Assembly: GCA_963640465.1 (NCBI GenBank)
Contig: CAVHYP010000017.1
Location: forward strand, 1 to 41,540
Reading direction: 5' to 3'
DNA length: 41,540 nucleotides
DNA from: Colivivens sp963640465
GTDB taxonomy: Bacteria > Bacteroidota > Bacteroidia > Bacteroidales > Bacteroidaceae
Shown here: one piece after another, positions 34,035 to 41,540 of the stretch
Layout of the letters: the number at the start of each line of letters is the position of its first letter
How positions within the stretch are numbered: the stretch's first letter is position 1
Translations under genes and position numbers: made by a program
The notes under the pieces: generated by a model
The model's input: the letters and a program-made list of their open reading frames with translations, nothing else
Database searches by the model: none
Told to the model about the DNA's origin: nothing

Positions 34035-35867
34035 TCAACCTTTCAGCGGAAATAGCAGCGGCAGAACGAACACCATGACGATGCCAATCACGAGCTGGAG
34101 CGGCAGTCCGACCTTCACGTAGTCCATGAACGTGTAGTTTCCGGCTTTCATCACCAGGGCATTTGGTGGTGTGGAGAACGGCGAGGCAAAACACATGCTT
34201 GCTCCGAGGGTGACGTCAAAGAGGAAGGGGTAGGGGCTTGCACCTATTTGCTGGGCTGCCACCATCGCTATGGGCGCCATGAGCACGGCTGTGGCTGTGT
34301 TGCTGATGAACATTGTGAGCAGCGATGTGGTGAAATAAATACCGGCAAGCAGCGCCGTGGGTCCGAATTGTCCGAGTAAGTTGACCAATATCTCTGACAC
34401 TAAGGATGATACGCCAGTCTTTTCAAGTGCTGTGGACATCGGCATCATGGCTGCTATGAGCATGATGCTTTCCCAGTTGATGGTGCGGTAGGCGTCTTCT
34501 ACATTGCGGAAACAGCCGGTCACGACTGTCAGCACGGCTGCAATCATGACTGCCGTCACTGGGGCTATTGGGATGAAGTCGAACACCATCATTGCAACCA
34601 TTGCCAGCATGATGGCAGCTGCGGTAGGGGCTTTGTAGTCGAGCAGCACCTTGCCTGCTGTCTGTTCTGGACGTCCGATCAACACCCAGTCCTGGTTGTC
34701 GTTGTTCAGTGTGAGGATACTTTTCCAGTCGCCTTGCACCAGCAGCACATCGCCGTTGTGCAGTCTACATTTGCTGAGTCCTTCGGTGAGATAATCGCCG
34801 TTGCGCCGTATGGCAAGGACATTTACTCCGCAGTGCTCACGGATTTTCGATTCGCTGATGCGCATTCCTTCGAGCCGTGAACCTTGCATCACCACGAGTT
34901 CTGCCAGTCCGAGGTCGTAGAAATTCAGTTCTGATCCGTCCATGCGTGTCAACTTGCATTCAGATGCCAGCCGTTCCACGTTTTTTTTCCGGCTGAGGAA
35001 ATAGATGATGTCGCCGGCTTGCAGCATGGTTGTGGGCGAAGCTGCCTTCTGGCTCACGTCGTGAATCAGTCCTTTGTAGAGCTTGCGTTCACTCCTTATT
35101 TCTATTATAGTAACTCCATAGCTGTTCATGAGGTCGAGGTCGCGGATTGTTTTTCCGTCGAGTGCCGAACCTTCATCAACCCGGTATTTGCTCACGTTTT
35201 CCGTCAGTTGGTATTCCGACATAAGGTCGGACAGCGATCGTCCGCTGCCGGATTTCTTGCCTGAGTCTTTCTTGGTGAGGAACCAGCGGCTCAAGGGCAT
35301 AAGAACCACGATGCCGAGCCCGACGCAGATCAAGCCTACGGGAAAGAATGAGAAGAAGCTCAGGCCTTCGTATCCATGTTCCACGAGCGTGTCGCTTATA
35401 ACGAGGTTGGGCGGTGTTCCGATGAGCGTGAGCATTCCGCCGAGGCTACCTGCAAAAGCCAGTGGCATGAGCATTCGTGATGCCTGGAATCCGCCTTGTA
35501 CAGCCATGCTTATGACTATCGGCATCATCAGCGCCACGGTTCCGGTGTTGCTTACGAATGCTCCGATAAACGATGTGGCAATCATTACCAGTATGAATGT
35601 CAGTGTTTCGTTTCCTTTGGCAATCATCATCAGTTTGCGTCCGGCGGTCTGTGCTAGTCCGGTTCGCAATATGGCTCCACCAACAATGAAGAGTCCGACC
35701 ATCATGGCAACGATGGTTGACGAGAATCCTGCCAGGGCTTCAGCCGGAGTCAGTACGCCTGCACAGAGCAAGGCTGCCAAGGCTGTGATTGCGACGACAT
35801 CTGATCGGATGCGTCCCCAAATGAAAAAAGCAACGGTCAATATCAAGACAATTATTGTGGCTGTCAT
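34035..35867 (-). CDS. SLC13/DASS-family transporter with two RCK_C domains
   Basis: 610 aa, inner membrane. Two inverted transmembrane halves, each with the paired signature: SNTGT (106-110) and GTPPN (150-154) in the first, SNTATAVLMAP and FSTPPNALV in the second. The halves are separated by two cytoplasmic TrkA-C/RCK_C domains (about 215-300 and 310-390; GSALDGKTIRDLDL, GSRLEGMRISES). SLC13-type carriers move dicarboxylates, sulfate or other anions with Na+; the RCK_C pair suggests ligand gating. Substrate not predictable. It has its own promoter with a leader of about 140 nt. Confidence 0.92.
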   Translation of the reverse strand: MTATIIVLILTVAFFIWGRIRSDVVAITALAALLCAGVLTPAEALAGFSSTIVAMMVGLFIVGGAILRTGLAQTAGRKLMMIAKGNETLTFILVMIATSFIGAFVSNTGTVALMMPIVISMAVQGGFQASRMLMPLAFAGSLGGMLTLIGTPPNLVISDTLVEHGYEGLSFFSFFPVGLICVGLGIVVLMPLSRWFLTKKDSGKKSGSGRSLSDLMSEYQLTENVSKYRVDEGSALDGKTIRDLDLMNSYGVTIIEIRSERKLYKGLIHDVSQKAASPTTMLQAGDIIYFLSRKKNVERLASECKLTRMDGSELNFYDLGLAELVVMQGSRLEGMRISESKIREHCGVNVLAIRRNGDYLTEGLSKCRLHNGDVLLVQGDWKSILTLNNDNQDWVLIGRPEQTAGKVLLDYKAPTAAAIMLAMVAMMVFDFIPIAPVTAVMIAAVLTVVTGCFRNVEDAYRTINWESIMLIAAMMPMSTALEKTGVSSLVSEILVNLLGQFGPTALLAGIYFTTSLLTMFISNTATAVLMAPIAMVAAQQIGASPYPFLFDVTLGASMCFASPFSTPPNALVMKAGNYTFMDYVKVGLPLQLVIGIVMVFVLPLLFPLKG

Positions 35868-36015
35868 AGGCTGTTGTTTTTTAGTTTTGAAGTTTTTGTT
35901 TGGTTATGAAATCTTGTGTAGCATGGAATCTCGTATGTCCCATGAAATCCTCATCAGATTTTGTAATCATGTGTGAGTCCGAATCCGCGACATGATGTGA
36001 TTTTGAATTGCGGTA

Positions 36016-36046
36016 CAAAGATACGGAAAAATTTTGGGTTGACAAA
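36016..36046 (-). promoter_or_regulatory. Promoter of the SLC13-type gene
   Basis: TTTG (36046-36043), 19 nt, TATCTTTG (36023-36016) on the minus strand, an exact consensus. The resulting leader of about 140 nt is long enough to hold a regulatory element; no known riboswitch was recognised. Confidence 0.8.
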
Positions 36047-36232
36047 ATTACAATTCAACTAATAATCAATTACAATTCAAAGTTGAGAATGAGGACACTG
36101 CAAAGTTGTGGATGAAGATGCTGATGAATCTGCAAATCGCTGAAAATCCATTTGTATCGATTCCGATATTTTTAAGCCGGAATCAATGTTATGTTTAATC
36201 CTAGAAATAGAAAATCTCAATAGCCTATAAAT

Positions 36233-36425
36233 CTTCATTGAATTCGAATCCTCGAAAAAAAATAATAACGGATTAACGGACTATTAATGTTTTGGTTTAG
36301 TGATCAAAATTCAATTCTGCCACATAGTAATTCGAATATTCGAACCTTCGGGGTAAATAAATCTTGAACTCGAACCTCCAGGTCAAAGAAAATATTTCTT
36401 GAATCCAAACCTTCGGGATTTTAGA
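36233..36425. repeat. 32-34-bp degenerate repeats around TTCGAACCTTCGGG
   Basis: Units containing CGAACCTTCGGGGT (from 36341), CGAACCTCCAGGT (from 36371) and CAAACCTTCGGGAT (from 36406), each preceded by TTGAA or TTCGAA, plus a partial unit at 36233-36258. They begin 19 bp past the stop of the lysozyme-like gene. The remainder of the 576-bp spacer is A+T-rich and carries the SLC13 promoter. Confidence 0.65.
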
Positions 36426-36443
36426 ATTCGTGATATTCGTGTC

Positions 36444-37046
36444 TCAGATTATCCAGTCGTCCTCGGAGTAAATGCTCATGACTTTGCGGTAATATGATTC
36501 GGTGCGGCTTTTGCGCTGCATGCACTTGGCGTCGCCAGACTTCCACATGCGGATGGCTTTTTCAATGCTGCCTTCGGGATTGTGGCGGTTTTGGATAATG
36601 ACGAACATCTCGTAGCTTTTCTGTTTGTCGAGCCGGTCTTTGTAGGTGTATTTCTTTTCGCGGAGAATCATGTTGCATTCGTTAACGAGTGCTTTTGAAA
36701 TCTGCAGGAAGCCTACGTAGTTGCCGCACCGTGACACGACTCCGGCGTTCTTGCGGCTTTCTATGGTTGCAATGGCGTTGACCACCGGTCCCCATTTCTT
36801 CATCACTGAATCGGCTGCCACTTCCTCCACTGCTTCGGAGTCGACTTCGGCGATGAGGATGTCGGTCTCTGCAATCACTCTGTCAATCTCTTTTATGCAG
36901 TTGTCTTCGTTGTCGGTAGTGTCGGCTGCTGTTGCACTGGTGCTGTTTGACGAAGCTGAGTCAAGGTCGTTGGCATTGCCGGCTTTTACAAATGTGAAGC
37001 CTATGGTTGCAAGGAGTAAACAGCTGATCAAGTGCAATTTCTTCAT
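36444..37046 (-). CDS. Small secreted lysozyme-like (lytic transglycosylase-fold) protein
   Basis: 200 aa from the ATG at 37046; the 17-codon extension to 37097 precedes the signal peptide and is dropped. Signal peptide 1-22 (LLATIGFTFVKAG), then a low-complexity S/T/D linker to about 48. The core (83-190) has AIATIESRKNAGVVS, with E96 in the position of the catalytic glutamate of SLT-type enzymes, then GNYVGFLQISKALVNECN, YEMFVIIQNRHNP and KAIRMWKSG. This is the goose-lysozyme/SLT layout in miniature. Peptidoglycan cleavage is likely but not certain, because the fold is trimmed. Confidence 0.75.
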   Translation of the reverse strand: MKKLHLISCLLLATIGFTFVKAGNANDLDSASSNSTSATAADTTDNEDNCIKEIDRVIAETDILIAEVDSEAVEEVAADSVMKKWGPVVNAIATIESRKNAGVVSRCGNYVGFLQISKALVNECNMILREKKYTYKDRLDKQKSYEMFVIIQNRHNPEGSIEKAIRMWKSGDAKCMQRKSRTESYYRKVMSIYSEDDWII

Positions 37047-37097
37047 TCGTTGTATCTTATTTTTCCTTTTGTAGTTTCTATTTTTTTCTCGTAGCAA

Positions 37098-37216
37098 CCC
37101 CTATTTTTCTTTTGAAGTCCCCTATTTTTGTTTTGAACCCCTATTCTTTCCTCTGCAGTATCTTGATTTTGTTTCTTTCTTTGGCGCTTTGTTTTCTTTA
37201 TTAGTCCCCTATTTTC
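37098..37216. repeat. CCCCTATTTTT repeats in the lysozyme-like gene leader
   Basis: CCCCTATTTTT at 37098-37108 and 37119-37129, CCCCTATTCTT at 37138-37148, and CCCCTATTTTC at 37206-37216. The first three are spaced 19-21 bp and linked by TTTTGAA. They sit between the TlpA-like stop (37263) and the next ATG (37046). Short minus frames reading through them are lysine/arginine-rich by-products. Confidence 0.65.
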
Positions 37217-37262
37217 ATCTAGGTTCGCTATCATATTTCTTTCTGCTTGAACATGTTACTCT

Positions 37263-38438
37263 CTATTTGAATAAGTTGCTCAGCAGTGTTCTGAGTTTCT
37301 CACCTCGTGCATCAGCGTCTTTTGCCACTACTTTGCCTTTGCTGTCGAGCAGATATACTGTCGGGTAGTACGACACTTTATAGAGCTGACACAAGCCTTT
37401 GTCGCCGTCGATGTCGTTGGGCCATGGTGTCTGTTCTTCGTCGAGTGCCTTCAGCCATGCTTCCTTGTCAGTGTCGGCAGAGATGCTCACAATCTCGAAT
37501 CCGCGGTCTTTGTAGATTTCGTACTGCGACTTGAAGTTTGGTATTTCCTTGCGGCAGGGTCCGCACCATGATGCCCAGAAGTCTACAATCACGTATTTGT
37601 GATTTTTGCAGATGTCCATCACGCTCATTTCCTTTTGTGTGGCATGGTCGGTGAATTTGAAGTCGGGCATTTGCTTGCCGATGAGTGATTCGGGAATCAC
37701 CTGTTCTTTTATGACTTTGCCGTAGAAGCTGTTCTTTGCGGTTTCCGAAAATTGGTCGTAAATGGGTTTCTGCTGTTCGGACAGGCGGTTGATTTCGGAG
37801 CAGAGGAAGAATGGTCCCCACCACGAGTCGCTGTGCTTGTAGACTGGATCCATGAGCGCTTTTTCCACAAGTTTGAAGAAGTCGGACTCGCCTTTCTCGA
37901 ACGCCTTGTATTCGTCGGTCTTTACAAACGCTTTGTATTCGTCGGATGCGCGGTCCATGGAGTAGAGTTTCTCTCTTGTGGGCTTCATGTCCTCCTGCAT
38001 CTTGCTGTAGATTTCGTTCAGATGTTTTCTGTCGGCTTTGTTGGCGAGATAGAAGTCGTGTGTTGGCGAACCGCTGACGCTTACGTCTTTGACATTGTAG
38101 ACTTCCCGGTCTGTACCGCCGTAGCGCTCATAAGTAGCCTTGAAAGTGGCCTTTTCGCCTGGTGACAGCACCACTGTGCTGTGTCCGTAGGCTTCTGCGG
38201 GGTGGATGTTGTAGCCGCGTGGTCCGTCAGCATTCAAGCTGAACTGTGCCCTACCCTGTTTGATTTCTGCGGTTTGCAATACGTCCTGCCGAACGAAAGT
38301 ACCTGCATGTTCTATGACAATCTTCGTTCCGTCTGCCAGTCCTTTCACATCGATGTTCAGCGTCTGGGCTGCGGCGGAAGCTGCTGAGAGGATTATGACC
38401 AGCATTGCAGTGAGTATGTTTTTTATCATCTGTGACAT
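37263..38438 (-). CDS. TlpA-like thioredoxin-family protein with DUF4369 N-terminal domain
   Basis: 391 aa. Signal peptide about 1-24 (ILSAASAAAQ). A DUF4369-like beta domain covers about 26-125 and a helical linker about 130-255. The thioredoxin domain starts near 262 (IGKQMPDFKFTD), with redox pair C302-C305 in WASWCGPC, then VSISADTDKEAWLKAL and the cis-proline region YYPTVYLLD. Periplasmic disulfide reductase or oxidoreductase is expected. These are common in Prevotella and Bacteroides in many copies, and the client is unknown. It has its own full promoter. Confidence 0.92.
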   Translation of the reverse strand: MSQMIKNILTAMLVIILSAASAAAQTLNIDVKGLADGTKIVIEHAGTFVRQDVLQTAEIKQGRAQFSLNADGPRGYNIHPAEAYGHSTVVLSPGEKATFKATYERYGGTDREVYNVKDVSVSGSPTHDFYLANKADRKHLNEIYSKMQEDMKPTREKLYSMDRASDEYKAFVKTDEYKAFEKGESDFFKLVEKALMDPVYKHSDSWWGPFFLCSEINRLSEQQKPIYDQFSETAKNSFYGKVIKEQVIPESLIGKQMPDFKFTDHATQKEMSVMDICKNHKYVIVDFWASWCGPCRKEIPNFKSQYEIYKDRGFEIVSISADTDKEAWLKALDEEQTPWPNDIDGDKGLCQLYKVSYYPTVYLLDSKGKVVAKDADARGEKLRTLLSNLFK

Positions 38439-38485
38439 ATTTCAGTTCTTTGAGTAGTTGATTTTTCTGTATTCTGTTTACGATG

Positions 38486-38517
38486 CAAAGTTACTGAAAA
38501 AAATCGACTTATGCAAA
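38486..38517 (-). promoter_or_regulatory. Promoter of the TlpA-like gene
   Basis: TTTG (38517-38514), 20 nt, TAACTTTG (38493-38486) on the minus strand. Leader about 45 nt. Confidence 0.78.
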
Positions 38518-38777
38518 TTTTCTGGCGGGAAAATTTTGTAAATATTTGTACTTTGCTTCTTGTCGGAAGCATTGTTTAGCTTAGTAGTGGAAAGTTTCTC
38601 TCTCCATAGCTTGTAATGAGACTTGCAAATGTCCTTCAAACAGCCTTTTTCCGGTGCAAATGTATTGGATTTTGGATCTGCCAGTATGTCTTCACTGTTT
38701 GTTTTCTAATCCGAAAATCGACGAAAGTCGAGGCTTTTGGAGTCGAGAACGACGGGAAATGTCGTAATCTCGAGTGA

Positions 38778-38885
38778 AACTGGAATGAACTCGGAGACAA
38801 ACTGAAATAGATCCGGTGTACAACTGGAATGAATCCGGAGACAAACTGGAATAAAATCCGTAGTCCAAACTGGAATGGGTCGACA
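38778..38885. repeat. Five-unit 21-24-bp repeat (AAACTGGAATGAATCCGGAGAC type)
   Basis: Units start at 38778, 38800, 38823, 38844 and 38868, each with (A)AACTGGAAT (GAAAT in unit 2) followed, except in the truncated last unit, by a TCCG/TCGG core. It begins 14 bp past the LysE stop. A hairpin-like pair (CGAGAACGAC with GTCGTAATCTCG, 38742-38774) adjoins it. Minus frames across it give a repeated IPVxLxxHSS-like peptide and are judged spurious. The remaining spacer (38518-38741) shows nothing else. Confidence 0.75.
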
Positions 38886-38898
38886 TGCTTCCTCCTCC

Positions 38899-39633
38899 TT
38901 ACAGCGGTATCTTAAATTCTGACAGGTCGATGGCATGGCCGGTGGCTGTGTAGATGATCATGAGGATGGCAACGATTGCCACTCCGATGCCTATCACCCT
39001 ATTTATATAGTAGATGATGCGGATGTTGTAGTTGTTGCGCACCTTGTTCACTCCCCATGCCAGGACGTACCACCACAGCAGCGCGCCGACGATGATGAAG
39101 AGGAAGCCGATGGCTTGGGCTATAATGTTGTCGACAATAATGAAGGTGAACATCGAGAAGGTTGCTATGAAGAGGAATATGATGAGCGGATTGGAAAAGG
39201 TGACGGCAAAGCCGGTGATGAAATTCTGGAGCAGTGTGCCTTTGTTGCGCTTCACGGTCTTGATGCTTTCCTTGGGCTTCGACACGAAGGTGTAGACTCC
39301 GAACGCAAGGAGCAGGACGCCGCCAATCATTTTGAGCCACATTGCAATGACGGGGTCTTCGATGATGTCGACCACGAGTTTGATGCCGAAGCCGGTGATG
39401 ATGGCATAGACGAAGTCCGACATGGCTGCACCGCATCCGGTGGCAAAGCCTTCCCAACGCCCGCGGTTGAGGGTACGCTGAATGCAGAGTATGCCTACGG
39501 GTCCCATGGGCGCCGACGCTATGATGCCTATGAGCAGTCCCTTCATAATCATTTCTATGTAACTGGTGTCCTGCAGCCACTCCTGGAAGTCTGCGTACTG
39601 GGGCAGCTGCGAACTTATTGCGTTTAATATCAT
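38899..39633 (-). CDS. LysE/RhtB-family amino-acid exporter
   Basis: 244 aa from the ATG at 39633; an upstream 21-codon extension is not supported. Inner membrane, about six helices. The diagnostic N-terminal GLLIGIIASAPMGPVGILCIQRTL (GPVG motif) is followed by GFATGCGAAMSDFVYAIITGFG, and the second half has FSNPLIIFLFIATFS. The family exports amino acids such as lysine, arginine or threonine. It lies downstream of the SDR gene after 103 bp on the same strand. Confidence 0.9.
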   Translation of the reverse strand: MILNAISSQLPQYADFQEWLQDTSYIEMIMKGLLIGIIASAPMGPVGILCIQRTLNRGRWEGFATGCGAAMSDFVYAIITGFGIKLVVDIIEDPVIAMWLKMIGGVLLLAFGVYTFVSKPKESIKTVKRNKGTLLQNFITGFAVTFSNPLIIFLFIATFSMFTFIIVDNIIAQAIGFLFIIVGALLWWYVLAWGVNKVRNNYNIRIIYYINRVIGIGVAIVAILMIIYTATGHAIDLSEFKIPL

Positions 39634-39736
39634 CTTTCTTTGTTTGGTCTTTTGTTCTGTTGTATTTAATCGGAAAGGCTTAACTGTAGGCATCACACTC
39701 CGTCATGGAGAGCTTGCATCCAACTGAAAGCTGGTT

Positions 39737-40576
39737 TTACACTCCGCTGAAACTGCTGAATCCGCCGTCAACCGGGATGATGCTGCCGGTCACGAAACTT
39801 GCCTCATCGCTGGCAAGGAAGCAGACGATGCCGTTGAGCTCGGAGATGTCGCCGAAGCGTCGCATCGGTGTTTTGTTGAGCACTTTGTGGCTGCGCTCGG
39901 TGAGTGTGCCGTCGTCGTTGAGCAGTGCCTTGCGGTTTTGTTCGCCGATGAAGAAGCCTGGGGCGATGGCGTTCACACGGATTTTATCGCCGTATTTGCG
40001 TGCGAAATCTTGCGCCAGCCATTTGGTGAGCGCATTCACGCCTTCCTTGGCTATGCTGTAGCCCATCACGCGGCTGAGTGCGTCGTAGGTTGCCATGGAA
40101 CTGATGTTGATGATGCAGCCGCTCTTCTGTTCTGCCATGATTTTGCCGAAGGTGAGACATGGATAGACTGTACCCCAGAGGTTGAGGTCCACCACTTTGT
40201 GGAGGGCTTCAAAGTCGCAGTCGTACACATTCATGTCGTCCATTATGTTTGCTCCTGCCACATTGCCGCCGGCTGCATTCACGAGGATGTCCACGCGTCC
40301 GTAATCTGCCTTTATCCGATCTGTGATCGCTGTGATTTCTTCGTGTTTGAGTACATTGCAGGCATATCCGTTGACCGATGTGGCGTGTTCTTGTGCCACT
40401 GGTGTCAGTTTTGCAAGGGCTTTGTCTACTGTTTCCTGACGGCTGCCCACCACTACCACTGTTGCTCCTGCCTTTATCAGTCCTTCACTTACGTTGCTGC
40501 CGAGCACTCCTGTGCCTCCGGTCACAACTGCAATCTTATTTCTTAAATCTGCCATAGTCGTTGCTCGTTTTGTCAT
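39737..40576 (-). CDS. SDR oxidoreductase, probable D-mannonate oxidoreductase (fructuronate reductase)
   Basis: 279 aa. Rossmann glycine motif TGGTGVLG (19-26), NAAGG (100-104) and the catalytic S160-Y173-K177 (NISS, GYSIAK) are all present. The C terminus is SIIPVDGGFSSFSGV. Its ATG overlaps the uxuA stop by 4 bp (ATGA), strong evidence for co-function: reduction of fructuronate to mannonate, the step before UxuA. This is the SDR-type replacement for the long-chain UxuB of E. coli. A second ATG at 40555 (MADLRN) is possible. Substrate assignment rests on the coupling and on similarity to other uronate-operon SDRs. Confidence 0.88.
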   Translation of the reverse strand: MTKRATTMADLRNKIAVVTGGTGVLGSNVSEGLIKAGATVVVVGSRQETVDKALAKLTPVAQEHATSVNGYACNVLKHEEITAITDRIKADYGRVDILVNAAGGNVAGANIMDDMNVYDCDFEALHKVVDLNLWGTVYPCLTFGKIMAEQKSGCIINISSMATYDALSRVMGYSIAKEGVNALTKWLAQDFARKYGDKIRVNAIAPGFFIGEQNRKALLNDDGTLTERSHKVLNKTPMRRFGDISELNGIVCFLASDEASFVTGSIIPVDGGFSSFSGV

Positions 40577-41540
40577 TTATTTTCCATCATGTATTTCACT
40601 GTTGCCATCACTCCGTCGATTTGCTCCAGTCCCATCATGCGTCCGTGGAACGAATAGCCGGCATTGTAGCCTTTATCCTCGTCGCCAAGCATGGTGCGTC
40701 CGTGGTCCACTCTCATCGGGAGATTTGGATTTTGTTCCTGGAATATCTTGCACACTTCGATGAGGTTGGCTCGTCCGTGCAGATGGTCGGCTTCGATGAA
40801 GTCACCATTGGGCAACACGTCTGTGCTGCGCAGATGAACGAAATGAGTGCGCTTGGCGTATTTGCGTGCCAGTGCCGGAACATCGTTCTGAATGCCAGCA
40901 GAGAGGCTTCCGCAGCAGAAGGTAAGTCCGTTGTGCGGATTGTCGACTGCATGGAGAAACCAATTGATGTCTTCGTCGCAGGTCACGATGCGCGGAAGTC
41001 CGAGCAGCTGCATTGGTGGGTCGTCGGGATGCACACACATGTTCATGCCGTATTCCTCGCACGTTGGCATGATGGCTTCGAGGAAGTATTTCATGTTGGC
41101 GCGCAGCTGATCGCGTGTGATGCCTTTGTAGAGCGCCAACAGGTCCTTGAACAGCTTCACGGGGTTCTTGTCGTCCTCGGTGATGTTTCCGTTCACAAAG
41201 CCCTGGGTCTTCACTATTATGGTGTCGACTAGTGCTGAGTCGAACTCAGCCAGCTGTCCCCCACCCTTTGCCTCCAGTTCCTTGCGCATGGTTTGTGCTG
41301 TCTGGAGCTCTGTCTCGCTGTAGTCTGTCTCACAGCCTTTGCGCTGGAGGATGTATTTGTCGAAGTAGACGAACTTCACCTTGTTAAAATAAAGCGATGT
41401 GCTGCCGTCTGCCCAAAGATGGTCGAGCTCGGTGCGTGCCCAGTCGAGCACCGGCATAAAGTTGTAGCAAATGGTGTGGATACCACACTTGCCGAGGTTG
41501 GCAAGGCTCACCTTATAGTTCTCGATGAGTTGGTCGCGGT
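40573..41540 (-). CDS. uxuA: Mannonate dehydratase UxuA (5' end beyond window)
   Basis: The frame is open through the right edge, so about 321 codons are visible; the full enzyme is about 390 aa. UxuA converts D-mannonate to 2-keto-3-deoxygluconate in glucuronate catabolism. Visible: the KCGIHTICYNFMPVLDWART segment, CVHPDDPP, CCGSLSAGIQND, HFVHLRST and RVDHGRTM, covering the metal-binding and active-site residues of the TIM barrel. A GTG at 41511 looks like a start but is an internal valine, since the homologous sequence (IENYK) continues upstream. It is translationally coupled to the SDR gene. Confidence 0.96.
   Translation of the reverse strand, partial: RDQLIENYKVSLANLGKCGIHTICYNFMPVLDWARTELDHLWADGSTSLYFNKVKFVYFDKYILQRKGCETDYSETELQTAQTMRKELEAKGGGQLAEFDSALVDTIIVKTQGFVNGNITEDDKNPVKLFKDLLALYKGITRDQLRANMKYFLEAIMPTCEEYGMNMCVHPDDPPMQLLGLPRIVTCDEDINWFLHAVDNPHNGLTFCCGSLSAGIQNDVPALARKYAKRTHFVHLRSTDVLPNGDFIEADHLHGRANLIEVCKIFQEQNPNLPMRVDHGRTMLGDEDKGYNAGYSFHGRMMGLEQIDGVMATVKYMMENK

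Noticed and set aside
35128..35976. 282-codon plus ORF opposite the SLC13 gene
   Set aside because: Antisense shadow with low-complexity Ser/Pro/Ile composition; the membrane transporter frame is convincing.
37043..37234. 63-codon Lys/Arg-rich minus ORF
   Set aside because: Produced by the CCCCTATTTTT repeats and A-rich leader of the lysozyme-like gene.
38692..38936. Two minus ORFs over the 21-24-bp repeats
   Set aside because: They translate the tandem repeat and overlap the LysE stop; judged spurious.

Overview
The window is a draft-quality piece (one run of ten Ns at 19888-19897) of a Bacteroidales genome, most likely Prevotellaceae (Prevotella/Segatella-like). The evidence is the Bacteroidetes promoter pattern (TTTG, 19-20 nt, TAnnTTTG) before several genes, Bacteroidetes-type families (DUF4861, DUF4369-TlpA, an SPYSRYG-type outer-membrane barrel, an SDR-type fructuronate reductase) and weak ribosome binding sites. 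Apart from ridA and the MATE gene, every gene lies on the minus strand. No tRNA, rRNA, CRISPR array, transposase or phage gene was seen.

Left end (1-4940): an accessory-looking, more A+T-rich two-gene module. It holds an SF1B RecD2/Pif1-like helicase with an unexplained C-terminal extension, and 2 bp further on a TPR-like protein ending in two OB/cold-shock-like segments. On one side are 23-bp tandem repeats and hairpins (37-489). On the other are a hairpin cluster (4381-4584) and a 260-bp nested inverted repeat (4669-4928). This is the best candidate for an under-described system, because the OB-like tail recalls the S1/CSD-like domains of predicted TOTE conflict systems.

4941-13378: pepT is divergent from ridA, which is followed by a MATE efflux gene with a GTG start and a strong SD. 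The MATE gene converges on a secreted GH2 glycosidase. Upstream of that lies a secreted GH51 arabinofuranosidase with its own promoter and terminator. The pair points to hemicellulose or arabinan side-chain trimming. No SusC/SusD genes are in view.

13379-24921: a compact envelope/housekeeping run transcribed leftward: lon, tgt, lptF/G-like permease, coaX, an outer-membrane barrel, a TPR protein, lptC and a PpiD/SurA-like chaperone. Spacing is tight (26, 52, -4, 21, 82, 6 and 173 bp). Two LPS-transport genes therefore flank a barrel and a TPR protein.

25223-41540: luxS; mfd (TTG start); a DUF4861 secreted protein; flotillin with its NfeD-like partner; an SLC13-type transporter with two RCK_C domains; a small secreted lysozyme-like protein; a TlpA-like thioredoxin protein; a LysE-family exporter; and an SDR oxidoreductase translationally coupled to uxuA (cut by the window edge) for uronate catabolism.

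Many intergenic spaces carry short degenerate direct repeats (13-34 bp) that differ from locus to locus. Full -33/-7 promoters are visible for the GH51, nfeD-like, SLC13 and TlpA genes.
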